This document shows positions 1 to 8,269 of a stretch of DNA of 32,094 nt, one piece after another (position 1 is the first letter of the stretch; the number at the start of each line of letters is the position of its first letter). The position numbers and the translations under genes are program-made. The notes beneath the pieces are model-generated. The model was not told the DNA's origin. It ran no database searches and was given only the letters and a program-made list of their open reading frames with translations. Source of the DNA: Agrilactobacillus composti DSM 18527 = JCM 14202 (GTDB lineage Bacteria > Bacillota > Bacilli > Lactobacillales > Lactobacillaceae); the NCBI RefSeq assembly GCF_001436375.1, contig NZ_AZGA01000062.1:623-32716 (forward strand), given 5' to 3'.

Positions 1-88
1 TGGACACCCTTGTCCTCAGCTAATAGTTCCGACTACTACGGCCTATAGTGGACTTTCACCACCAAGTTATCGCCCATGCCGGGCGCAC
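1..88 (-). mobile_element. Group II intron, 5' end (partial, leaves window on the left)
   Basis: Read on the minus strand, the segment opens at 88 with GTGCGCCCGGCATGGGCG and continues with GGTGAAAGTCC, GTCGGAACTATTAGC and ACAAGGGTGTCC. The GUGYG 5' splice site and these domain I blocks are typical of bacterial group II introns of the GUGCGCCCGGCAUGGG lineage. Only the first 88 nt are present, so the intron-encoded reverse transcriptase/maturase and the 3' end lie outside the window. The class cannot be fixed from this piece. The 5' exon junction lies 5 nt from a stem-loop (94-125), a common type of target for some intron classes. Confidence 0.8.
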
Positions 89-93
89 TTTCA

Positions 94-130
94 AATGATT
101 GTCCCAAACATTCGGGGCAATCATTTTTTT
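94..130 (+). terminator. Rho-independent terminator left of the cadmium operon
   Basis: AATGATTG at 94-101 pairs with CAATCATT at 118-125, extended by a T.G wobble and CCC/GGG, with an 8-nt loop and a run of T to 130. It faces the plus strand. The group II intron begins at 88, just on its other side. Confidence 0.75.
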
Positions 131-149
131 AGTTCCCCATAATTTTTGT

Positions 150-171
150 CATATTAGGTATTGCTAATATG
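150..171. promoter_or_regulatory. Operator of the ArsR/CmtR-type repressor
   Basis: CATATTAG and CTAATATG form a perfect 8-bp inverted repeat with a 6-bp spacer, 36 bp before the GTG start of the regulator. AT-rich dyads of this form are typical binding sites of ArsR/SmtB metal sensors. It probably overlaps the promoter of the two-gene operon, although no strong -35/-10 pair is visible. Confidence 0.65.
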
Positions 172-206
172 AGTGCTTTCCAGTAAACTGAAATCGAGGT
201 GATATC

Positions 207-530
207 GTGAATACGTACACATTACAACTGAAATTGGTCCATGGCTTCTCAAATCCCATCCGTTACGGCATCTTAATGGCCTTAAAAACCGGTGAACAAA
301 ATGTCAGCGCTTTAGTTGATGCTGTTGACGCTTCTCAATCAGCCGTTTCCCAACATCTAAGTTGCTTGCGGGAGTGTGGCTTGATCGAGAAAAGAATCGA
401 CGGTAAATACTGTTACTACCGCCTGACCTCGCCTAAAATCAGCCAATTACTAGACTTATTAAACGATGCCATTGGTGATTTCCACTGGGATGAAGCGGAC
501 AACGTGGTCTGCCACCATCACATGGCTTAG
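207..530 (+). CDS. cadC: ArsR/SmtB-family metal-sensing repressor, CmtR-like (Cd/Pb)
   Basis: This is a 107-residue winged-helix repressor that likely controls itself and the downstream P-type ATPase, leaving the operator when metal binds. The recognition helix region SQSAVSQHLSCLRECGL is typical of ArsR proteins. Cys53 and Cys57 in SCLRECG, plus Cys102 in the C-terminal tail VVCHHH, match in spacing the three cysteine ligands known for the Cd(II)/Pb(II) sensor CmtR (57, 61 and 102). The start is GTG, with GAGGTGAT a few bases upstream. The gap to the ATPase start at 576 is 45 bp, so the two genes are almost certainly one operon. Metal preference is inferred from the ligand pattern only. The symbol follows the operon context; cmtR would be equally apt. 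Confidence 0.88.
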   Translation: MNTYTLQLKLVHGFSNPIRYGILMALKTGEQNVSALVDAVDASQSAVSQHLSCLRECGLIEKRIDGKYCYYRLTSPKISQLLDLLNDAIGDFHWDEADNVVCHHHMA

Positions 531-575
531 CCTAATTTCAAATTAATTCAAAAAACAGCTAAGGAGCTGATGACC

Positions 576-3269
576 ATGTCCAATAAATCAACCACCACTG
601 CTTTACATAATGACGCCACGCCTACCAAACTAGTGGCTGTCCCAGCTTGCCAGGATGATTGTTGTACTGATGAAGCCACAACCACTGAATGCCACGACGC
701 TTGTTGTACCGGTGAAACCAAAGCAGTCGTAGAACATGATGACTGTTGTGATGATGACTGCCATGGTAAAACTAAGGCAACTGAGTGCCACGACGCTTGC
801 TGTGCTGGTGAATCAACTACAGTAGCAGAACATGATGATTGCTGTGACGATGACGCCTGTTGTGATGACGAAGATGAGGCTGAAACTGAAGCCAAAAGCG
901 CTACTGCTGAAACCACCATGGAAAAAACCTATCAAGTCACTGGCATGGATTGTGGCAATTGTGCCCTGACCCTTGAAAAGGCCGTTGCGAAATTACCGGG
1001 CATTCAAAGGGCTAAAGTCAATTTCAGTACCGGTAAAATGTCAGTGGTAGTAGCCGACCCCCAAGCACTGCAATCTATCTCCAAAACTGTGGCCCAATTA
1101 GGGTATCAACTGGCTGCCGATTCTAAAACAACTGGCGCCCAAGATACCTTTAAAATCACTGGCATGGATTGTGGCGGTTGTGCCCAGACTATTGAAAAAC
1201 ATTTAGGTAGCTTGCCGGATGTACAAGCGGTCACCGTGAACTTTGCCACCGGATCCATGGCTATTACCCATACCAATCCAGTGGTGGCCATCCAAGCTGA
1301 GCTGGCCAAAATCGGTTATGGTGGCACCGTTGTGGGCACGCCCTCAAGTGAAAAACAGCCGCCAAAATTAGCGAAACATACCCAAACCGTGCTGCTTGCC
1401 GGCATATTCTTAGCCCTGGGTTACTTGGGCTTAATGTGGCTACCAGCCCTAGCCCCGGTGGCATTCGCTGCGTCCATGGTGGTCAGCGGTTGGCAACCTT
1501 TACGCAGCGCTTTTTATGCGCTGAAGAGTAAGGCCTTAGACATGAACGTCTTGATGGTGGCCGCTGCTTTAGGGGCCGCCTTGATCGGCGAGTGGCAAGA
1601 AGGGGCTTTAGTGGTCTTCTTGTTTGCCATCGGTACCCTGTTGCAAAATAAAGCCGTTGAAAAAACCCGGCATTCCATCAAGGGCCTACTGGACCTGACG
1701 CCAGATACCGCCTTGGTTCAAGTGGGCAATGAGTTTATCCAGCGGGCTGTGTCCAGTGTCCGCGTCGCTGATATATTACAAATTCAAGCGGGGGCTAAAA
1801 TCCCCTTGGATGGCCTTGTGGTTCAAGGGGCCTCTTCAGTGAACCAAGCGCCCATCACTGGGGAAGCTAATCCGGTGGTGAAGCAAGTTGATGATGAAGT
1901 TTTTGCCGGCACCATTAACCAAGAAGGTGCTCTAACGGTTAAAGTTACCCACCTCAGCAGCGATTCCACCATTGCCCGGATCATTGCCATGGTGGAAGAT
2001 GCCCAAGCCCAAAAAGCCCCGGCTGAAGCCTTCATCGATCGCTTCGCCAAGGTCTATACCCCCATCGTCTTTGCCTTGGCCCTGTTGACCATGGTGATCC
2101 CACCGTTATTCTTCCAAGCGGCTTTTGCCACTTGGTTTTATCGGGGCTTAGAGCTCCTAGTAGTGGCTTGTCCTTGTGCTTTGATCATTTCAACCCCGGT
2201 GGCCATCGTTTCGGCCATTGGTCGCGCCGCTAAAAATGGCGTTTTGATCAAGGGCGGCAATTTCTTAGAAAAAGCCGGCGCTTTGACGGCGGTGGCCTTT
2301 GATAAGACCGGGACCATCACCGCCGGTCAACCGGCCGTCAGCGGTGTTTATCCCTTTGCCACCAATGAACAAACCCTGGTACAAACCTTGGCGGCTTTAG
2401 AAGCCAACACCACCCATCCCATTGGCCAAGCCATTACCCAAGCCGCGCAAGCCCAAGATTTGGCCATCCCGGCCGTCACAAATTTCCAAAATATCCCGGG
2501 GAAAGGTATTCAGGCTAGCCTGGCCGGCACCACTTACTTGGCGGGCACTGCAGCTTTGTTTGACCCAACTTTATTTACCAAGGCTAATTTAGACCAGTTG
2601 CAATCCCTGCAAGCCAGCGGCCAGACCATTGTTTTGCTAGGCACTGCCACAAAACTCCTGGGCCTGGTAGCGGTGGCTGACGGGATTCGCCCTACTTCTA
2701 AACAAGCCATTGCCCAATTGGCCAACGTCGGCATCAAAGAAACCGTGATGCTCACCGGGGACAATCCAGGGGCTGCCGCCAAAATTGCCCAGGATGCGGG
2801 CATCACCACGGTGGCCGCTAACTTACTGCCAGATCAAAAGGTCCAAGCCATTGCGGCCCTGCAGCAAAAGGGCCAAACCGTGGCCATGGTGGGGGATGGC
2901 ATCAATGATGCCCCTGCTTTAGCTTTAGCCGATGTGGGTATCGCCATGGGCGGGGCCGGTACGGATACGGCCATTGAAACTGCCGATATTGTCTTAATGG
3001 CCGACAACTTAGAGAAACTACCCTTTATGATTCGCTTAAGCCGGCAAGCCATGGGGATTGTGAAACAAAACGTGGCTTTTGCTTTGGCGATCAAACTCTT
3101 GGCCTTCGTGTTGATTTTCCCAGGTTGGCTGCCGCTGTGGGCCGCGGTGTTAAGCGACTCCGGGGCAGCTGTCTTGGTTACCTTAAATGCCCTGCGGTTG
3201 CTGCGGCAAAAGCCAGCGGTTAACCCGGCCAAAAGTGGGGTTACCAGCCAGCAACTTAGCCCAAAATAA
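576..3269 (+). CDS. cadA: P1B-type heavy-metal-transporting ATPase (Cd/Zn/Pb exporter)
   Basis: This membrane pump exports soft divalent metals using ATP. Two heavy-metal-associated domains are visible, with CxxC ligands at Cys126/Cys129 (GMDCGNC) and Cys199/Cys202 (GMDCGGC). They are followed by transmembrane segments, the intramembrane CPC motif (Cys532-Pro-Cys534), the phosphorylation motif DKTGT at Asp576, and the hinge motif GDGINDAP. The CPC motif and the CmtR-like neighbour point to the Zn/Cd/Pb subgroup. The first 110 residues are an unusual acidic, Cys/His-rich extension with 16 cysteines, including a 32-residue unit repeated twice (from Glu38 and Glu70). An ATG at 570 is in frame, but it is only 3 nt from AAGGAG (561-566). 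The ATG at 576 has a 9-nt spacing and is preferred, giving 897 residues. Confidence 0.93.
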   Translation: MSNKSTTTALHNDATPTKLVAVPACQDDCCTDEATTTECHDACCTGETKAVVEHDDCCDDDCHGKTKATECHDACCAGESTTVAEHDDCCDDDACCDDEDEAETEAKSATAETTMEKTYQVTGMDCGNCALTLEKAVAKLPGIQRAKVNFSTGKMSVVVADPQALQSISKTVAQLGYQLAADSKTTGAQDTFKITGMDCGGCAQTIEKHLGSLPDVQAVTVNFATGSMAITHTNPVVAIQAELAKIGYGGTVVGTPSSEKQPPKLAKHTQTVLLAGIFLALGYLGLMWLPALAPVAFAASMVVSGWQPLRSAFYALKSKALDMNVLMVAAALGAALIGEWQEGALVVFLFAIGTLLQNKAVEKTRHSIKGLLDLTPDTALVQVGNEFIQRAVSSVRVADILQIQAGAKIPLDGLVVQGASSVNQAPITGEANPVVKQVDDEVFAGTINQEGALTVKVTHLSSDSTIARIIAMVEDAQAQKAPAEAFIDRFAKVYTPIVFALALLTMVIPPLFFQAAFATWFYRGLELLVVACPCALIISTPVAIVSAIGRAAKNGVLIKGGNFLEKAGALTAVAFDKTGTITAGQPAVSGVYPFATNEQTLVQTLAALEANTTHPIGQAITQAAQAQDLAIPAVTNFQNIPGKGIQASLAGTTYLAGTAALFDPTLFTKANLDQLQSLQASGQTIVLLGTATKLLGLVAVADGIRPTSKQAIAQLANVGIKETVMLTGDNPGAAAKIAQDAGITTVAANLLPDQKVQAIAALQQKGQTVAMVGDGINDAPALALADVGIAMGGAGTDTAIETADIVLMADNLEKLPFMIRLSRQAMGIVKQNVAFALAIKLLAFVLIFPGWLPLWAAVLSDSGAAVLVTLNALRLLRQKPAVNPAKSGVTSQQLSPK

Positions 3270-3277
3270 ACTATTAA

Positions 3278-3324
3278 AAAAGCATAAAATCTAGCCGCAA
3301 GAACGCGCTAGATTTTATGCTTTT
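3278..3324. terminator. Bidirectional terminator between cadA and the PTS gene
   Basis: An 18-bp perfect stem (AAAAGCATAAAATCTAGC with its complement) encloses an 11-nt loop, with T-rich flanks on both strands. It serves cadA from the left and the converging sugar operon from the right. Confidence 0.9.
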
Positions 3325-3395
3325 CATTTTGCCTTATTCAGGACAGCTATTATCCGCTATCCATGACCACAACGCTAGGTTAGCTTAAGTGGGTA

Positions 3396-5375
3396 TTACT
3401 TACTGGTCACCGGGCTAACTTGATCCATGGTCACAGCTTCTTTTTGCAAGGCGATGATAGCCGACCCTGGGGTGACGGTTTGGTCAGAGACGGGTTCAAC
3501 TTGCTTATAATCCTTGGAATTGGTGATGATCACTAATACCGTGGGGTCTAACTTGGCCGCAACAATAGCCGCCTTGTCAAAAGTCCCCAACAGCTGACCT
3601 TGTTTCACGGTGTCACCGGCTTTGACCTTCACCTCAAAGGGTGCCCCTTTTAAGGATACGGTATCAATACCGATATGAATCAAAATTTCCATCCCCGCAT
3701 CGGTGATCAAGCCATAAGCATGGCCCGTGTCCGCGACAATGCTCATTTTTCCAGCTTGAGGGGCATAGATATTGGTGACACCGGGATTATCGGTTTGAAT
3801 CCCTAAACCGTTGCCCATCATGCCGGAGGCAAAAACGGGGTCTGGCACTTGATCTAAAGCCACGGTGGTACCGGCTACGGGACTGTAAACTTCATCATCC
3901 TGGACTTTGGTGGTGACCACGGCGTTGACCGCATTATCATCCACATCAGGTATCAAAATTTCTTTAGGAATGGCAAAGGCGCTGGTGGCTAAGAAGGCCA
4001 CAACCACAGTCAAAATGGAGATAATGGTGTAGAAAATCAAGGCGTGGCCGTTGTAAATATACATTAAGTATGATGGCAAGACGGCGAGGCCATAGGAATT
4101 GGCCTGGACATGGAAGATGCTCAAGAATGCTGCCCCCACGCCGGAGGTTAAAACGGTTATAATTAATGGCTTAAAGTTATAGCGAATCAAAACCCCAAAC
4201 AAGGTGGGTTCGGAAACCCCGAATAACTGGGACATGAAGGCCCCAATGGAGGTTGCCTTAGCTTTGTTGGATTTGGCCCGGATAATGATGGCCAGCGCTA
4301 CCCCTAAGTTAGCAAAACCATACATGGCTTCTAAGGTGATCAAGGGGTTAAAGCCGGTGTTAGCTAATAGCGAGGTTTCGATCATGATCATGGTTTGGTG
4401 AATCCCGATCAAGACCATCAATGGATACGCGGCCCCCACTAAGAAACCACCCAGCCCAAATGGCAAACCAATCAAAGCTTTCACGCCCGTGACCATACCT
4501 AGTTCAATCCAGTGGACCACAGGACCCACCCCTAGGATCATGATGATGAAGGTGGTGAGCATAGTGAGAAATGGCGTGAGAATTTGTTCCATGACATCAG
4601 GCATATGGCGCCGGTAGAAGCGTTCCAATTTAGCCCCAATAAAACCGGCCACTAAGGCAGTCAACACAGAACCTTGGCTCCCCACGATGGGAATAAAGCC
4701 AAATAAGTGAATGGCTTTTACGGTGCCCCCAGCCACGGAATAAGCATTGGGCAAAATTGGCGAAACCAACATTAAACCAATGACGATCCCGATGATGGGC
4801 GTGCCTTTGAAGTATCTAAAGGTGGACCAGACGATCAAAGCCGGCAAAAAGGCAAAGACGGTATCGGTCAACACGGAAGTGACTTGGGTCAAGCTAGCGG
4901 GAATATCGGATGGCACGGCGCCAAATAACTTCAACACTTGGGGACTGGTGAAGGCACTCTTTAGCCCTAAGAACAGCCCAGTGGCAGCAATGACGGGGAT
5001 GATGGGGACGAAAATCCCTGACAGCATGGCCATGGCCCGCTTCACCCAAGATTCTTTGGCACCGGATTCGTTATTATTACCCGTATCCGCCGCATCATCG
5101 TCGTCCTTGCCATAAATGGCATTCACTTCATGTAATTGGTCAATGGCATCATAGACCTTGTTCACCACGCCGGTACCAATGATCACTTGGTATTGGCCAG
5201 AGCCGTAGAAAACGCCTTTGACATCGGCAATTTTTTCAATGGCTTTGTCGTCAATTTTGCTGCGATCTTTCACCACAAAACGCAGGCGCGTTTGGCAGTG
5301 GGTCAAAGATGTCACATTATCGGGTCCAACTTGGGCTAAAATTGCTTTAGCCATTGCTTCATAATTAGTTGCCAT
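3396..5375 (-). CDS. PTS sugar permease, fused IIBCA (glucose/sucrose superfamily, alpha-glucoside or trehalose type)
   Basis: This integral membrane permease imports and phosphorylates a disaccharide using phosphate from HPr. The order is IIB (residues 1 to about 85, phosphocysteine Cys27 in SLTHCQTRLRF), a IIC membrane domain, and a C-terminal Crr-like IIA domain with the phosphorylatable His in EILIHIGIDTV. The preferred start is the ATG at 5375, preceded by GAGGTGG; this gives 659 residues. An in-frame ATG at 5420 lies inside the upstream gene and lacks this site. The start overlaps the end of the glucosidase gene by 11 bp, indicating translational coupling. The sugar is inferred: trehalose, maltose/isomaltose or sucrose permeases all look alike at this level, and the GH13 partner makes an alpha-glucoside most likely. 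Confidence 0.88.
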   Translation of the reverse strand: MATNYEAMAKAILAQVGPDNVTSLTHCQTRLRFVVKDRSKIDDKAIEKIADVKGVFYGSGQYQVIIGTGVVNKVYDAIDQLHEVNAIYGKDDDDAADTGNNNESGAKESWVKRAMAMLSGIFVPIIPVIAATGLFLGLKSAFTSPQVLKLFGAVPSDIPASLTQVTSVLTDTVFAFLPALIVWSTFRYFKGTPIIGIVIGLMLVSPILPNAYSVAGGTVKAIHLFGFIPIVGSQGSVLTALVAGFIGAKLERFYRRHMPDVMEQILTPFLTMLTTFIIMILGVGPVVHWIELGMVTGVKALIGLPFGLGGFLVGAAYPLMVLIGIHQTMIMIETSLLANTGFNPLITLEAMYGFANLGVALAIIIRAKSNKAKATSIGAFMSQLFGVSEPTLFGVLIRYNFKPLIITVLTSGVGAAFLSIFHVQANSYGLAVLPSYLMYIYNGHALIFYTIISILTVVVAFLATSAFAIPKEILIPDVDDNAVNAVVTTKVQDDEVYSPVAGTTVALDQVPDPVFASGMMGNGLGIQTDNPGVTNIYAPQAGKMSIVADTGHAYGLITDAGMEILIHIGIDTVSLKGAPFEVKVKAGDTVKQGQLLGTFDKAAIVAAKLDPTVLVIITNSKDYKQVEPVSDQTVTPGSAIIALQKEAVTMDQVSPVTSK

Positions 5376-7083
5376 GTTCATCCACCTCAATAAGGATTGC
5401 TTGATAGGGTTTAAGTTCAATTGTCTGGTCAGTTTGAATTAATGTGTCGTAATTGTTTAAAATCAGGGCTTTTGGTGTCACGTTCAGGGTTTGCTGGTCT
5501 GATGATAAGTTCACATAGACTTGTAAGCTGTCCCCCCGGCGATAAGCCACAACATCATCTGGGGCTGTCAGCGGTGCAATGGCCCCGTAGATCAAGTCGG
5601 CGCTGAATTGGGAATGATTGCGCAATGCAATGAGTTGCCGATAAAAGTTGAAAGTTGAAGCCGGATCGTCTTTTTCCGTCTGGTAATTGAGCTGTTGCCA
5701 ATTTTGTGCCAAACCCAGCCAAGGTTGGTGGCCTTGGTTAAACCCGGCATTGACCCCGGCTGACCACTGAAACGGGGTGCGGCTGTTGTCCCGGGAACGT
5801 TGGTTGACACAGGCCAAGGCGACCTTGGCCCCGTAGCCCTCAGCGATGGCCCGTTGGTAATTATCATGACTGGAAACATCGTTGAAGGCATTGATGTCTT
5901 GGCGCAAGGCGTTCACCATGCCGATTTCTTGGCCTTGATAGATAAATGGCGTGCCCCGCAAACAGAAGTATAACGTGGCCAGGGCTTTGGCGCCAATGGT
6001 ATTTTGATACTTAGGATCGCGGATGTATTTGGAAATACTCCGGGGCTGATCGTGGTTTTCTAAGAAATTAGCGCCCCAGCCCGTGGCTTGAATGGCCAGT
6101 TGGCTTTTGAAGAGTAAGGCCTTGAATTCTGGCACCGTCCAATCAATGCGTTTGTACCATTCTGACCCAGAGGCCACATCGATGTCAGCGTAATGAAAGT
6201 CAAAAATCATGGAAAAGTAACCTTTTTTCCCGATAAATTGGGGTAATTGGTCATATTGCACCCCGGAAGCTTCCCCCACCGTCACGGCATCGTGTTTTTG
6301 AAAGGTGGCTTGTTTGAGTTCCGTTAAAAAGGCATCCAGGCCGGGGCGATTCTCGGTTTTGCGCTTCACCTTCCCTAACCCATCCTGACCATCAGGGGTG
6401 ATGGCCGCAAAATCTTGATCTTTTTTGATAAAAGTAATGGCATCGATGCGAAAACCGGCTAAACCTTTATCCAGCCACCAGTTGATCATGTGATAAATCG
6501 TCTGGCGTAATTTAGGATTTTCCCAGTTCAAATCTGGCTGTTGCGGGGAAAAGACGTGATGATAGTACATATTAGCTTCCCCGGGAACTTCAGTCCAAGA
6601 AGACCCCTTGCCAAAGTTGGAGCGCCAATTGTTGGGGGGCCCGCCGTTAACACCGGGCTTGAAGATGTAGTAATCCCGGTAAGGTGAGTTGGGATCCTTT
6701 AAGGCTGCTTGAAACCAGCGATGTTGATCGGAGGTATGGTTGATCACCAAATCCATGATGATCTTGATATCTAACGCTTTGGCTTTGGCCATCAAAGTAT
6801 CAAAGTCCGCCATGGTCCCAAAACTGGGATTAATGGCTTGATAATCGGAAATGTCATAGCCATTATCCACCATAGGCGATTGGTAAATTGGGGATAACCA
6901 AATGGCGGTGATGCCCAGGTTTTTCAAGTAAGGTAATTTTTCAATAATGCCGGGGATGTCGCCGATGCCGTCATTGTTACTATCCTTGAAAGAAGCGGGG
7001 TAAATTTGGTAAAAGACTTCTTTTTGCCACCAATACTTGGGGCCGGTTAAAGCGACTTTAGGCTGATCGATTAAATTTTGCAT
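5365..7083 (-). CDS. GH13 alpha-glucosidase (oligo-1,6-glucosidase / phospho-alpha-glucosidase type)
   Basis: This cytoplasmic glycoside hydrolase of 572 residues probably cleaves the sugar delivered by the PTS permease encoded next to it. Typical GH13 blocks are seen: DLVINHTS, GFRIDAITF with nucleophile Asp214, VGEASGV with acid/base Glu271, and LENHDQPR with Asp345. The stretch after Glu271, ending in SMIFDFHYADID, is closer to the oligo-1,6-glucosidase/alpha-glucosidase group (GH13_31) than to classical trehalose-6-phosphate hydrolases, which carry a different motif there. Ala follows the nucleophile where strict alpha-1,6 enzymes usually have Val, so alpha-1,4 or mixed specificity is possible. 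AAAGGAG precedes the ATG. The gene follows the LacI regulator gene and has its own operator-controlled promoter. Confidence 0.85.
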   Translation of the reverse strand: MQNLIDQPKVALTGPKYWWQKEVFYQIYPASFKDSNNDGIGDIPGIIEKLPYLKNLGITAIWLSPIYQSPMVDNGYDISDYQAINPSFGTMADFDTLMAKAKALDIKIIMDLVINHTSDQHRWFQAALKDPNSPYRDYYIFKPGVNGGPPNNWRSNFGKGSSWTEVPGEANMYYHHVFSPQQPDLNWENPKLRQTIYHMINWWLDKGLAGFRIDAITFIKKDQDFAAITPDGQDGLGKVKRKTENRPGLDAFLTELKQATFQKHDAVTVGEASGVQYDQLPQFIGKKGYFSMIFDFHYADIDVASGSEWYKRIDWTVPEFKALLFKSQLAIQATGWGANFLENHDQPRSISKYIRDPKYQNTIGAKALATLYFCLRGTPFIYQGQEIGMVNALRQDINAFNDVSSHDNYQRAIAEGYGAKVALACVNQRSRDNSRTPFQWSAGVNAGFNQGHQPWLGLAQNWQQLNYQTEKDDPASTFNFYRQLIALRNHSQFSADLIYGAIAPLTAPDDVVAYRRGDSLQVYVNLSSDQQTLNVTPKALILNNYDTLIQTDQTIELKPYQAILIEVDEHGN

Positions 7084-7130
7084 CTTGCTGATAGACTCCT
7101 TTTTGCTGAGGACTTGGTTGCGTGTGTGAA

Positions 7131-7160
7131 TTTATATGGTATCGATTCCATAGTGGTTAA
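7131..7160 (-). promoter_or_regulatory. Promoter and LacI operator of the glucosidase-PTS genes
   Basis: On the minus strand, TTAACC (7155-7160) and TATAAA (7131-7136) are 18 bp apart. Between and over them lies the 18-bp near-perfect palindrome TATGGTATCGATTCCATA (7135-7152), a typical LacI-family operator centred on ATCGAT. Binding there would block polymerase. One base keeps it from the CcpA cre consensus, so catabolite control through the same site is possible. Confidence 0.7.
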
Positions 7161-7164
7161 AAAA

Positions 7165-8163
7165 TTAGGCCGAACTTCTAGGCACTAATTTTAAAGTTAA
7201 GTCTGGTTTGGGATCAGTTAAGGTCTGGCCTAAACAAGTCAACAGCTGATAAACCGCAGCTTGGGCCATTTCTTCAATGGGTTGATGAATAGTGGTCAAC
7301 GGCACTTCTAGATAAGCGGCCATGGGTTGGTCATCATATCCCATCACTGCCATGTCTGCTGGCACGCGAATGCCAGCTTTCATCAAGGCCCCGATGAGGC
7401 CCATGGCAATTTCATCGGAATTAGTGAAAATGGCGTCGGGTCGTCGGTCTTTGGGTAAGGCCTGTAATTGCCGGGCCAATTGTTGGCCGTCAGCGATGGT
7501 GTGCTGCTGTTGGAAAATCCAGTCCGGATTTTCTGGTAAGTGCTGTTGGGCTAAAAAGTCTCGATAAGCATTATTACGTTCTTGTCCATGGCCCTTTTGG
7601 GAAAAGTCGCCGCCAGTGGCATAAGCAATCCGGCGACAGCCTTTGGCATAGAGGTAATTCAAGCCATCCAAGGTGGCTTGATAGTGATTTAACACGATGG
7701 CCCGAATATTGGGATCGGCAATGTTCTCATTGAGTAAGACAATGCGCTTGGGAAATTCTTGGGCCACCTGTAACACGGAGGTAGCATTTTCCACAGAAGC
7801 TAAGATCAAGCCGTCCATTTGTTTGTTTTTAATTTGATTCAAGAAAGCCCGTTCAGAATGCTCATCATCATAAGTCTGCATCACCATCACCTGGTAGCCA
7901 TAGTTATGCAGTTGGCGTTCCAAGGCATCAAATAAAGCGGTGAAAAAGGGATTGGTGATGCGAGATACTAACACGCCGATATTATTGGTAGTTTGATGGC
8001 GCAACTGAGTGGCAATGGCACTGGGGGTGTAATCCAGGGCCTTGATGGCCGCTTCAATTTTGGCCTTTTTCTCAGCGGAGATATAAGGATGATGATTCAA
8101 GTAACGGGATACCGTGGTAGTACCCACCCCAGCCCGCTTAGCAATTTCAGATATCGTGGCCAT
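7165..8163 (-). CDS. LacI-family transcriptional repressor of the alpha-glucoside operon
   Basis: This 332-residue regulator has an N-terminal LacI helix-turn-helix (ISEIAKRAGVGTTTVSRYLN) and a periplasmic-binding-protein-like effector domain. It likely represses the downstream glucosidase and PTS genes, and its own gene, until a sugar or sugar phosphate binds. Two matching palindromes with an ATCGAT core lie upstream of its own start and upstream of the glucosidase, which supports local and autogenous control. The ATG at 8163 has AGGTGA upstream; an in-frame ATG at 8181 has no ribosome binding site. A LacI-type rather than a GntR-type (TreR) regulator is a mild argument against a dedicated trehalose operon. 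Confidence 0.88.
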   Translation of the reverse strand: MATISEIAKRAGVGTTTVSRYLNHHPYISAEKKAKIEAAIKALDYTPSAIATQLRHQTTNNIGVLVSRITNPFFTALFDALERQLHNYGYQVMVMQTYDDEHSERAFLNQIKNKQMDGLILASVENATSVLQVAQEFPKRIVLLNENIADPNIRAIVLNHYQATLDGLNYLYAKGCRRIAYATGGDFSQKGHGQERNNAYRDFLAQQHLPENPDWIFQQQHTIADGQQLARQLQALPKDRRPDAIFTNSDEIAMGLIGALMKAGIRVPADMAVMGYDDQPMAAYLEVPLTTIHQPIEEMAQAAVYQLLTCLGQTLTDPKPDLTLKLVPRSSA

Positions 8164-8195
8164 CAAGTCACCTGCTTCCAATTAGTTTTGAGCGA

Positions 8196-8247
8196 TGTGG
8201 AATCGATTTCATAAATACATCATAATAGGGCTTTCATAATTTGTCAA
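8196..8247 (-). promoter_or_regulatory. Promoter and operator of the LacI-type regulator gene
   Basis: On the minus strand TTGACA (8242-8247) and TATGAT (8219-8224) are separated by exactly 17 bp, a strong sigma-A promoter. Just downstream is TGTGGAATCGATTTCATA (8196-8213), which shares the ATCGAT core and flanks with the operator at 7135-7152. It also fits the CcpA cre pattern TGNAANCGNTNNCA exactly, so it may be an autoregulatory operator, a cre site, or both. Confidence 0.75.
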
Positions 8248-8269
8248 CCCTAAGCTTTTACTTTTTGCG

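Noticed and set aside
548-919. Minus-strand Ser/Gln-rich reading frame opposite the cadA start
   Set aside because: It is the antisense of the Cys/Asp codon repeats in cadA and has no ribosome binding site.
3396-7083. Classical trehalose operon (treB-treC)
   Set aside because: The regulator is LacI-type, and the GH13 motifs around the acid/base Glu fit the oligo-1,6-glucosidase group better than trehalose-6-phosphate hydrolase, so specific tre names were not used.
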